Shown here: in pieces, positions 24,214 to 31,930 of the stretch
Layout of the letters: each line of letters begins with the position of its first letter
Numbering within the stretch: position 1 is the first letter of the stretch
DNA from: Clostridia bacterium
GTDB lineage: Bacteria; Bacillota; Thermoanaerobacteria; Thermoanaerobacterales; Thermoanaerobacteraceae
Reading direction: 5' to 3'
Assembly: GCA_012840485.1 (NCBI GenBank)
Contig: DULG01000087.1
Coordinates: forward strand, 1-33,813
Length of the DNA stretch: 33,813 nucleotides
Notes under the pieces: model-generated
Seen by the model: the letters and a program-made list of their open reading frames with translations, nothing else
Told to the model about the DNA's origin: nothing
Database searches by the model: none
Made by a program: the position numbers and the translations under genes

Positions 24214-25080
24214 ATGAAGAATATACTGATTAGCTTAAAAGATTCTCTTAAAATTATGATGAGGAATAAAGTAGGGTTTATAGGTTTTCTTGGAACGATA
24301 TTCTTTCTTTTACTAGCCTTTGTAGGGCCCTATCTTATGCCTCTTAATATGAAGGCAGATCTCAATAGCATTTATACGGGTCCGACAATAGGACATCCTC
24401 TTGGAACAGACTATCAAGGTCGAGATATATTGATGCAAATACTACATGGAGGTAGAGAAGTAATTTATGTAGCTTTAATGGCAGCTTTACTTACAATTTT
24501 AATTGCTGCCACTTTTGGAGCCCTAGCAGCAGTAGCAGGGGGGCTTATAGATACTGTATTAAATGGTTTAGCAGAAATAATTATTACGATTCCACATTTT
24601 CCATTGTTACTTGTTTTAGCTTCCCTCATTAAATTTAAATCTCCGACAGGCTTAGCTGTCATACTAGCTGCTATTGGATGGGGAGGATTGATGCGATCTA
24701 TACGTGCTCAAGTGTTATCGCTAAAAGAAAGAGATTATGTAGAAGCAGCAAGGGTTTTAGGGTTGCCAATAAGCCATATAATTTTCAGAGAAATTCTTCC
24801 TAACATGTTAAGTTACATTTCCGTACAATTTATTCTAAGTATGACTAGTGCAATTTATGCACAAGTAGGTTTAATTTTCTTAGGAGTTGTGCCTATGGAA
24901 CAACACAACTGGGGCGTAATGATTACGTTAGCGTGGAATCAGGGGGCTTTGTTCAACAGCAGAGCGCAGTGGTATCTGTTAGTTCCAATAACCATTATCG
25001 TATTATTACAATTATCATTGATCACTATGACGCGTTCAATGGAGGAACTGTTCAACCCAAGATTAAGAAGAGGAGGATAA
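24214..25080 (+). CDS. Opp/Dpp-type ABC transporter permease (OppC-like)
   Basis: This 288-residue permease partners the OppB-like protein. After a short cytoplasmic N-terminus and a first membrane segment (GFIGFLGTIFFLLLAFVGPY) comes the family motif HPLGTDYQGRDILMQILHGG. The EAA loop is YVEAARVLGLPISHIIFREI. A GTG at 24190 would add eight residues but has no spacing-correct ribosome binding site. The ATG at 24214 has AAAGG 7 bases upstream. The stop is immediately followed by the first ATPase gene. Confidence 0.93.
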   Translation: MKNILISLKDSLKIMMRNKVGFIGFLGTIFFLLLAFVGPYLMPLNMKADLNSIYTGPTIGHPLGTDYQGRDILMQILHGGREVIYVALMAALLTILIAATFGALAAVAGGLIDTVLNGLAEIIITIPHFPLLLVLASLIKFKSPTGLAVILAAIGWGGLMRSIRAQVLSLKERDYVEAARVLGLPISHIIFREILPNMLSYISVQFILSMTSAIYAQVGLIFLGVVPMEQHNWGVMITLAWNQGALFNSRAQWYLLVPITIIVLLQLSLITMTRSMEELFNPRLRRGG

Positions 25081-25081
25081 T

Positions 25082-26113
25082 ATGGCTACAAAACACATTA
25101 TTGTAGATGACTTAAGCGTAGAATATTTAGGAGCTACAAAAAAGATCTATGCTTTACAGCATGTTTCTCTTGATATAAATAGGGGAGAATCGATAGCATT
25201 GGTTGGAGAAAGCGGGTGTGGTAAATCTACTTTAGGGGTTTCGTTTATAAATTTACTACCTCTCAACAGCAGAATAACGAGCGGCACTATAAAATTTATA
25301 AGTAATTCAAAAGAAATTGACATTTTTAAAACACCTACTTCTGAATTACAAAAACTTAGATGGTCAAAAATTGTAATGATGGCACAAGGGGCTCTCAATG
25401 CTTTTAATCCAGTGATGCGTATTAGAGATCATTTTATAGATACGGCTTATTCACACGGATGGAAGAATAAAACAGAGATATTAAATAAGGCACGCTACCT
25501 TTTAAAAAGAGTTCATCTAGATAGTGAACGTGTGCTGTCATCGTTTCCTCATGAATTGTCGGGAGGAATGAGACAAAGAGTACTGCTTTCTTTAGGGTTA
25601 TTACTAAATCCTGAGGTTGTTATTTTAGATGAGCCAACAACAGCTTTAGATATATTGACACAAAGGAACATAATAGAGTTGCTTAAAGAATTAAAAAAAG
25701 AATTTAATTTTACCCTTATATTTATTACTCATGATTTAAGTTTGGCAGCGGAATTAGCAGATCGCGTAGCGGTAATGTATGCAGGAAAGGCGGTAGAAGT
25801 TGGCGATGTTTATGACATTTTTGCCACCCCTTATCATCCTTATACTGCGGGATTAATTACATCAACTCCAAAATTAAGAGGTGAAAGTACAGAGGTAACT
25901 TCTATTCCCGGTTCTCCTCCTAATTTATCCGAGATATTTAAGGGCTGTCCATTTTATGAAAGATGTCCTTTGAGAAGTAACGTATGTATAAATAGTCAGC
26001 CTAAATTAACTGCTGTAGAAGAGAAAGATGGACATTTAGTAGCTTGTCATCATGCAAGTAAAAACACTTTAGAACACATAAAACAAGGGGATTGGCTATC
26101 AACTATTCAATAA
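25082..26113 (+). CDS. Opp-type ABC transporter ATP-binding protein (OppD-like)
   Basis: This 343-residue ATPase contains Walker A GESGCGKST, an unusual Q-loop region MMAQGALNAFNPV, ABC signature LSGGMRQR, Walker B VVILDEPTTALD and the switch histidine in FITHDLS. The C-terminal oligopeptide-transport extension has the four-cysteine pattern CPFYERCPLRSNVC plus a later Cys in VACHH. It would pair with the OppF-like ATPase as a heterodimer powering import. It starts at an ATG just after AGGAGG, one base after the permease stop. Confidence 0.95.
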   Translation: MATKHIIVDDLSVEYLGATKKIYALQHVSLDINRGESIALVGESGCGKSTLGVSFINLLPLNSRITSGTIKFISNSKEIDIFKTPTSELQKLRWSKIVMMAQGALNAFNPVMRIRDHFIDTAYSHGWKNKTEILNKARYLLKRVHLDSERVLSSFPHELSGGMRQRVLLSLGLLLNPEVVILDEPTTALDILTQRNIIELLKELKKEFNFTLIFITHDLSLAAELADRVAVMYAGKAVEVGDVYDIFATPYHPYTAGLITSTPKLRGESTEVTSIPGSPPNLSEIFKGCPFYERCPLRSNVCINSQPKLTAVEEKDGHLVACHHASKNTLEHIKQGDWLSTIQ

Positions 26114-26131
26114 AATAGTGAGGGATTTAAA

Positions 26132-27145
26132 GTGGAAGAATTAATGATTGAGCTTAATAATATAACAAAGTTTTACAGAAAACGCAATAAAGTTATTAAG
26201 GTAATAAATAAGGTAGATTTAAAATTTAAGGATGATGAGATCCTTTGTTTAGTGGGAGAGTCTGGGAGTGGCAAGACCACTTTAGGGAAAATTATTGCAG
26301 GATTAATAGAACCAACAGAAGGAGAAATAAAATACAATGGCAAACTTTTGAAACAAATGGGAAGCAAAGAAGCAAAAGAAATTAGAAGGGCTATACAAAT
26401 GATCCATCAGGATCCCTTTGCTTCACTAAATCCTGTTAGAAGTGTTTATCAAACTTTGTCTACTCCTTTGCTATACTATAACATAGTGAAAGGAGAAAAG
26501 GAGACCAAAAAGAAAGTATTAGAGCTATTAGAAGTTGTTGATTTAACGCCGGCAGAAGATTTTATATACAAATATCCCCATCAACTTTCAGGTGGACAAA
26601 GGCAAAGAGTAGCAATTGCGAGAGCTTTAACTGTCAATCCAAAATTTATAGTAGCAGATGAACCAGTATCAATGGTAGATGCTTCCATTAAAGCAAGTAT
26701 AATAAATACACTAAAGCGAATCAGGAAAGAATTTAAGGTAGGATTTTTATTCATCACACACGACTTAGCTTTAGCACGCCTTTTTGGTGGGGATGGCAAA
26801 TTAGGTGTAATGTACACTGGTAGAATAGTAGAATACGGTTTTACGGATGACATCATAGGAAATCCTAAACATCCATACACTATAACTTTATTGTCAGCAG
26901 TGCCGGAACCTGATCCAGCTGTTACCCGAGCCAAAAAGAGAGTTAAGCTTAGAAGCGATGATATTCCAAGGCTTGACAGTTTACCAGATGGATGCCACTT
27001 TCATCCTCGTTGTCCTCTGTTTATAGAAGGGAAATGTGATAAGTTATTGCCAGAATTAAGAGCCATTCATTCGAGACATTATGTAGCATGTTTTGTAGAA
27101 GATGCAGAGAGAAAGATATTGGAGATGACCAGAGAAAATGATTAA
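26132..27145 (+). CDS. Opp-type ABC transporter ATP-binding protein (OppF-like)
   Basis: This 337-residue ATPase contains Walker A GESGSGKTT, Q-loop MIHQDPFASLNPV, signature LSGGQRQRVAIARAL, Walker B FIVADEPVSMVDAS and the switch FITHDLA. The C-terminal extension repeats the Cys-rich pattern (CHFHPRCPLFIEGKC, then YVACFVE). The signature is more canonical than in its OppD-like partner, whose LSGGM form hints at asymmetry between the two nucleotide sites. The start is a GTG with AGGGA 6 bases upstream. The last 8 bases overlap the following small membrane protein gene. Confidence 0.95.
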   Translation: MEELMIELNNITKFYRKRNKVIKVINKVDLKFKDDEILCLVGESGSGKTTLGKIIAGLIEPTEGEIKYNGKLLKQMGSKEAKEIRRAIQMIHQDPFASLNPVRSVYQTLSTPLLYYNIVKGEKETKKKVLELLEVVDLTPAEDFIYKYPHQLSGGQRQRVAIARALTVNPKFIVADEPVSMVDASIKASIINTLKRIRKEFKVGFLFITHDLALARLFGGDGKLGVMYTGRIVEYGFTDDIIGNPKHPYTITLLSAVPEPDPAVTRAKKRVKLRSDDIPRLDSLPDGCHFHPRCPLFIEGKCDKLLPELRAIHSRHYVACFVEDAERKILEMTREND

Positions 27146-27341
27146 AGAATTTTTAAAGCGTGCTTTACAAATAAGTTTATGGATTATTTTAGTGGCAACA
27201 GTGTTATTAATTTTTGAGGAAAGAGGTAGTGCTGAATACTTTATTACTTTGTTTAGTCTAATAATTGGAGTAATTTTCCTCTCAATTGCATTGATTGTTT
27301 ATTATGTTCACCTTAAAAGAGCTCAGAAGAATGATACTTAA
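27138..27341 (+). CDS. Small two-helix membrane protein within the opp operon, function unknown
   Basis: This 67-residue protein has two hydrophobic segments, about residues 11-27 (ISLWIILVATVLLIF) and 36-58 (ITLFSLIIGVIFLSIALIVYY), with a short acidic link and a positively charged C-terminus. The ATG overlaps the end of the OppF-like gene (ATGATTAA), which strongly suggests translational coupling and supports it as a real gene. I do not recognise a named family. Between the ATPase and binding-protein genes it could be an accessory subunit or a stabiliser of the permease, but that is a guess. Confidence 0.75.
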   Translation: MIKEFLKRALQISLWIILVATVLLIFEERGSAEYFITLFSLIIGVIFLSIALIVYYVHLKRAQKNDT

Positions 27342-27458
27342 AAATAAACGCTTTTTAAAGGGGGTGAGAGACTATTAATTAGTAAATAATAAAATTTTGA
27401 TTACAACAAGATAAGTATTAAAATTTAGGGAAAATAATAAAATGGGGGTAAGGTGTTT

Positions 27459-29315
27459 ATGAAAAAATATTGGGCGTTGCTGTTAGTAGTGGTAATGCTT
27501 TTGTCAAATGTGTTAGTTGGATGTTCTTCTCATCAAACTCAACCTGCACAAAATGCTACTTCCAAGGAAGAACAAAAGAAAGAAGTAGTTTTACATGGGG
27601 CATGGGCATATGATGTTCCACCAAAATCACACTTTAATGTATTTGTAACTGGTGCTCTTACTATGCCTGGCAGTCCTTACACTGCTTTGATGACTAGTCC
27701 GCTTGCTTTTTATCATTGGAATGACGGGTCATGGGATAAATATCTTGCTACTGATTGGAACCTAGATAAAAATAATTCAACTCTGACAATCAAATTACGT
27801 CAAGGCGTAAAATGGTCTGACGGTACTACATTTAATGTAGACGATTTAATCACTTATTTATGGATTGCTCGTGCAAAAGGGTATATGGTATGGAGATATA
27901 TAAATTCTTTTGAAAGAGTAGATGATTATACTATTAAGCTCCACGTGAATTCAATTAGCCCAGTTGTTGAGTATTATATTTTAAGAATCTCACCGCAGCC
28001 TAGGTCTGTTTATGGAGATTGGGCTAAGAAGTTTGAAGATTTATATACCACCTATAAAGATACAGTAAAGAAGTTAAACGAATTAAAAGGAGAGGAATTG
28101 AATAAATTTAAAGAAACAGCAGAATACAAAGAATTTAATAACAAACTCAAAGCTCTATTAGATGAATTTGATACTTTCCGTCCTACTGATTATGTAGCTT
28201 CTGGTCCTTTTAAGATGGATACACAAAATATTACAGAGGCTCAATTAACACTTGTAAAAAGACCGGATTCTTGGGTTGCTGATAAAGTAAAAATAGATAA
28301 GATTGTCATTTACAACGGTGAAACAGCTCAAGCAACACCGCTTGTGTTGGATAAGAAGATTGATTTTGTAACCCACGCATTCCCGCCAGCAACAGAACAG
28401 CAATTTGTTCAAATGGGATTGCGTATTATTAGATTCCCATATTATACAGGTCCTGCGATATTCTTTAATAACAATATTTATCCTTTCAATAGGACAGAAT
28501 TCAGGCAAGCTCTTGCATATGCAATTGATCGTCAACAAGCAGGAACTGTTGCTTTAGCAAAGTCAGGTATTGCAGTTAAATATATGTCTGGTATGTCAGA
28601 TAATTTGTTAAATGTATGGCTGGACAAAGATACTATAAGTAAGTTAAATCAATACGAATACAATCCTGCAAAAGCAGAAGAAATTTTAAAATCAATAGGT
28701 TTCCAAAAGAAAGATGGTCAATGGTATGATGATAAAGGAAAGAAGCTTGAATTTGAATTAATGGTACCTTCAGATTTCTTGGATTGGAGTGCAGCAGCTG
28801 ATAACGTAGCACAACAACTTACAAACTTTGGAATTAAGACTTCAATAAGAGGTGTAGTATGGAGTCAGTATACCACAGAAATGAACAAAGGCAATTTCCA
28901 GATGGGCTTCTTGCCATGGGGTTCAAGTACTCCGCATCCACAATTTGCATACATGGCAGCCCTTATAAACTATAACGGTGGTGGCAAAGGTAATAAAGAA
29001 ATGCCTGGACAGAACTTCCCACTTGTTCAAAAGTACAATGGTGAGGAAATTAACTTTGATGAGTTAATTACAGAAGTTGGTAAAGGAGATATGGAATATC
29101 AGAAGCAAATTGCCAAGAAGTTAGCTTTAGCATTTAATGAATTACTACCTGTAATACCTTTATTCGAAAGGTATTCTAATGCTCCTGTACTTGATGGAGT
29201 TAATGTAACAGGTTGGCCACCAGAAGGAGATCCTCTTTTGGCAAATGGTTCAGCTGACTCCTTCCTTGTACCGCTTGTTATGAACGGAACATTAAGAGGA
29301 GTAGATAATAAATAA
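27459..29315 (+). CDS. ABC transporter solute-binding lipoprotein, family 5 (OppA/DppA-like)
   Basis: This 618-residue lipoprotein precursor has a signal peptide ending in the lipobox LVGC (Cys22), so the mature protein is anchored at the outer face of the membrane. The SBP family 5 signature is visible as LTIKLRQGVKWSDGTTFNVDDL, and FNRTEFRQALAYAIDR is the typical mid-protein block. A charged, helix-rich insertion lies near residues 195-240. The ligand is not readable. Position next to muropeptide enzymes suggests muropeptides or amino-sugar oligosaccharides. A GTG at 27453 overlaps the AAGG ribosome binding site, so the ATG at 27459 is preferred. The operon ends at the terminator that follows. 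Confidence 0.93.
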   Translation: MKKYWALLLVVVMLLSNVLVGCSSHQTQPAQNATSKEEQKKEVVLHGAWAYDVPPKSHFNVFVTGALTMPGSPYTALMTSPLAFYHWNDGSWDKYLATDWNLDKNNSTLTIKLRQGVKWSDGTTFNVDDLITYLWIARAKGYMVWRYINSFERVDDYTIKLHVNSISPVVEYYILRISPQPRSVYGDWAKKFEDLYTTYKDTVKKLNELKGEELNKFKETAEYKEFNNKLKALLDEFDTFRPTDYVASGPFKMDTQNITEAQLTLVKRPDSWVADKVKIDKIVIYNGETAQATPLVLDKKIDFVTHAFPPATEQQFVQMGLRIIRFPYYTGPAIFFNNNIYPFNRTEFRQALAYAIDRQQAGTVALAKSGIAVKYMSGMSDNLLNVWLDKDTISKLNQYEYNPAKAEEILKSIGFQKKDGQWYDDKGKKLEFELMVPSDFLDWSAAADNVAQQLTNFGIKTSIRGVVWSQYTTEMNKGNFQMGFLPWGSSTPHPQFAYMAALINYNGGGKGNKEMPGQNFPLVQKYNGEEINFDELITEVGKGDMEYQKQIAKKLALAFNELLPVIPLFERYSNAPVLDGVNVTGWPPEGDPLLANGSADSFLVPLVMNGTLRGVDNK

Positions 29316-29322
29316 GACTTTA

Positions 29323-29365
29323 AAAAGTAAAGGTAGACATAGTTTTGTTGTCTACCTTTACTTTT
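29323..29365 (+). terminator. Strong intrinsic terminator of the opp operon
   Basis: A perfect 17-bp stem joins AAAAGTAAAGGTAGACA (29323-29339) to its complement at 29349-29365 across a 9-base loop, and the stem runs into a T-rich tail (TTTTCTCTT). It starts 8 bases after the binding-protein stop. Confidence 0.9.
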
Positions 29366-29393
29366 CTCTTAATGAAATATAAAAACATTCCAA

Positions 29394-29408
29394 TTACATA
29401 TATTGTAA
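29394..29408. promoter_or_regulatory. Inverted repeat at the nagA promoter, candidate operator
   Basis: TTACA (29394-29398) and TGTAA (29404-29408) form a perfect inverted repeat with a 5-base spacer. It covers the position of the -35 region of the predicted nagA promoter, where a bound repressor would block RNA polymerase. The regulator is unknown; MurR or a GntR-type NagR are possibilities. Confidence 0.35.
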
Positions 29409-29418
29409 AGTAATAATA

Positions 29419-29427
29419 TGATATAAT
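29419..29427 (+). promoter_or_regulatory. Extended -10 promoter of nagA
   Basis: TGATATAAT is an extended -10 element (TGn followed by a perfect TATAAT). No good -35 hexamer is found at 16-18 bases, which the extended element can compensate for. It lies 43 bases upstream of the nagA start and just after the opp terminator. Confidence 0.6.
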
Positions 29428-29470
29428 TAAAGTAATGGGGAAATTATAATTGATAAAGGAGCTGGTTTCT

Positions 29471-30628
29471 ATGAAAAGCCTTTTATTAAAACACGTCGAA
29501 ATATATACAGAGACAGAAATAATATACGATGGAGATTTATTAATATCTGATGGAAAAATTATAGAGGTTGGAAAGAATTTAAGTTCAAGTGAGGCAGAAG
29601 TAATTGAGCTAAATGGCAAAAAGGTGGTACCAGGTTTTATTGATATACATACGCATGCTGGTGCTGGGTATGATACAATGGATGCTACATATGAGGCATT
29701 AAATACTATTTCTATTCATCTTGCAAAGCACGGAGTTACTTCTTTTTGCCCTACTACCATGACAATGGATGTACCTTATATTTTAAATGCTCTTAAAAAT
29801 GTGAATGAGACAATGAGAAAGGGTACAGAGGGAGCACAAGTTTTAGGTGCGTATGTGGAAGGACCTTTTATAAGCAAGGAACACAAAGGAGCACAGGATG
29901 AAAGATATATTTTAGAACCAAGCATAGAGATAATGGACAAATTTATTGAGGCTTCAAGTGGTAATATAAAAGTGATAGCAGTGGCGCCTGAAAATGATAA
30001 AAATGGGGAGTTTATAGAATACGTAACTAAAAAGAACATGAAGGTATCGCTAGGACATACAAACGCTACTTATGAAGAGATGAAAAATGGAGTCGACCAT
30101 GGAGCAAATATAGCAGTCCATGCTTACAATGCCATGAAGGGTCTTCATCACAGAGAACCTGGTGCTTTAGGAGAAGTTTTTTTGGATGATAGATTGTATG
30201 GTGAATTAATATGTGATTTTATACATTCACATCCTGCAGCGGTAAAAATATTTTTAAAAATAAAAGGAATAGATAAAGTGATATTAATTTCTGATGCTAT
30301 GTCCGCCTGTGGTTTAGGGGATGGAGAGTATAGCCTTGGAGGACAAAAAGTTATTGTAGAAAAAGGTGTAGCCAGATTAGAAAATGGTTCTTTAGCAGGA
30401 AGTACTTTGACATTGGATAAAGCTGTAGCAAATATAACGACACTGGGGATACCGCTTTTTGAGGCAATTAAAATGGCTGCCACAAATCCTGCAAAAGCAA
30501 TTGGCATATATAAGAGAAAAGGTAGCATTGCTATAGGAAAAGATGCGGATATAACTATCTTAAACAATGATTTAACTGTAGATATGACAATAGTAGGTGG
30601 AAAAGTAGTATATTCTAAAAAAGAGTAG
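29471..30628 (+). CDS. nagA: N-acetylglucosamine-6-phosphate deacetylase
   Basis: This 385-residue amidohydrolase converts GlcNAc-6-phosphate to glucosamine 6-phosphate and acetate, the step after MurQ and MurK. Metal and catalytic residues are visible: His60-Thr-His62 in FIDIHTHAGAG, Glu130 in YVEGPFI, His196 in LGHTNAT, His217 in VHAYNAMKG and Asp275 in LISDAMSACGLGDG. The C-terminus carries ATNPAKAIGIYKRKGSIAIG as usual. A TTG at 29450 lies upstream of the ribosome binding site AAAGGAG (29455-29461), so the ATG 9 bases after that site is the start. The next enzyme, NagB, is not encoded in this window. Confidence 0.96.
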   Translation: MKSLLLKHVEIYTETEIIYDGDLLISDGKIIEVGKNLSSSEAEVIELNGKKVVPGFIDIHTHAGAGYDTMDATYEALNTISIHLAKHGVTSFCPTTMTMDVPYILNALKNVNETMRKGTEGAQVLGAYVEGPFISKEHKGAQDERYILEPSIEIMDKFIEASSGNIKVIAVAPENDKNGEFIEYVTKKNMKVSLGHTNATYEEMKNGVDHGANIAVHAYNAMKGLHHREPGALGEVFLDDRLYGELICDFIHSHPAAVKIFLKIKGIDKVILISDAMSACGLGDGEYSLGGQKVIVEKGVARLENGSLAGSTLTLDKAVANITTLGIPLFEAIKMAATNPAKAIGIYKRKGSIAIGKDADITILNNDLTVDMTIVGGKVVYSKKE

Positions 30629-30652
30629 AGGAGGAAGTTAATTAAAGAAAAA
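30628..30652 (+). promoter_or_regulatory. Displaced ribosome binding site before the second AmiE-like gene
   Basis: GAGGAGG (30628-30634) is a strong site, but the first in-frame ATG (30653) is 18 bases away, too far for normal initiation. An in-frame ATT at 30641 is 6 bases away and could be a rare AUU start, adding four residues (Met-Lys-Glu-Lys). Confidence 0.4.
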
Positions 30653-31897
30653 ATGGCACGAAAAAATAATAGTATTAGAAAAGGTAGCCCTGAAGAAGTG
30701 GGTATGTCAAGTGAGATATTGAAGAGAATAGATTTGCTTGTAAGTGATGCTATTGATCAAGGTATAACTCCAGGTGTAGTAGTACTAATTTCAAAAGAAG
30801 GGGTAATAGTAAAAAATACAGCCTATGGCTATGCACAAAAATATGATATGGGTAAAGTTTTAGAGAAGCCAAAAGAAATGAAAAGTGATACAATTTTTGA
30901 TTTAGCCTCTGTGACTAAAGTAATGGCTACGACACAAGTGATAATGCAACTGATGAGTGAAGGGAAACTAAAAGTTACAGATAAGGTAGCTAAATACATT
31001 CATTCTTTTTCACAAAAGGGAAAAGGAAATATAACAATTGCTGACCTATTGACCCACACATCTGGATTGTCACCATGGAAACCTGTATATTATCACGCCA
31101 ATAATCCACGACAATCTTTAGAATATATTTGCAGTCTTCCTTTAGAATATGAAACAGGTAAAGATAGAAGATACAGTGATTTAGGTTTTATGATATTGGG
31201 CTTTGTAATAGAGGCGATAACGGGTAAGAATATTGACGAATATGCAAGGGAGAAAATATATTCTCCACTTGGTATGAAAGATACTATGTTTAATCCTTTG
31301 GACGATTCAAGAAATTTAAAAGAAAGAATAGCTGCTACTTCTTGGGGAAATCCTTTTGAGTATAAAATGATTGCTCAACCGGGATGGGTTTATTCTATAG
31401 AAGAAAAAGTAGAAGATTGGGATGGTTGGCGCCATTATACCCTTATTGGGGAAGCTAATGATGGGAACTGTTTTTATGCAAATAATGGTATTGCCGGCCA
31501 TGCAGGGTTATTTTCTACTGCTTATAACCTTGCGATTTTAGGTCAAACAATGTTAAATGGGGGAGAATATTGTGGGGTTAAATTATATGATAGTTGGATA
31601 TTGGAAGAATTCATCTCTCCCAAAAAACCTCCTTCTAATTGGAACCTTTATAAATACGGATATGGATGGGAAATAGCACGTAGTAGTTATATGGGAGATT
31701 TAATTTCAGAAAGAGCCTTTGGACATAGTGGTTTTACAGGTACACAAGTTATTTTTGACCCTACGTATAATCTTCAAATTATAGTGCTTACAAACAGACA
31801 AAACAATGGGGTTGATGAAAGTGGAAGATATTTGAGCACTTTTGAATTAAGTAGGAATATTTCTAATATAGTGTATCAATCAATGTTTTCACATTAG
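30653..31897 (+). CDS. Second AmiE-like serine hydrolase (beta-lactamase fold)
   Basis: This 414-residue protein of the class C beta-lactamase/esterase fold has SVTK at 86-89, Tyr174 in RRYSDLGF, and HSG (358-360) in GHSGFTGT. ANNGIAGHAGLFST replaces the CHDENA-GGISGHAG block of its shorter paralogue at 7139-8209. The extra length is mainly a segment near residues 225-275 rich in aromatic residues, which may shape a different substrate pocket. No signal peptide is seen. By context it is a muramyl amidase or esterase on imported fragments. A true penicillinase is unlikely because it is cytoplasmic. The start may be upstream (see the displaced ribosome binding site). Confidence 0.85.
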   Translation: MARKNNSIRKGSPEEVGMSSEILKRIDLLVSDAIDQGITPGVVVLISKEGVIVKNTAYGYAQKYDMGKVLEKPKEMKSDTIFDLASVTKVMATTQVIMQLMSEGKLKVTDKVAKYIHSFSQKGKGNITIADLLTHTSGLSPWKPVYYHANNPRQSLEYICSLPLEYETGKDRRYSDLGFMILGFVIEAITGKNIDEYAREKIYSPLGMKDTMFNPLDDSRNLKERIAATSWGNPFEYKMIAQPGWVYSIEEKVEDWDGWRHYTLIGEANDGNCFYANNGIAGHAGLFSTAYNLAILGQTMLNGGEYCGVKLYDSWILEEFISPKKPPSNWNLYKYGYGWEIARSSYMGDLISERAFGHSGFTGTQVIFDPTYNLQIIVLTNRQNNGVDESGRYLSTFELSRNISNIVYQSMFSH

Positions 31898-31930
31898 AAA
31901 TCAAAATAATTTTTTAAGGGGGAAAGTAAT

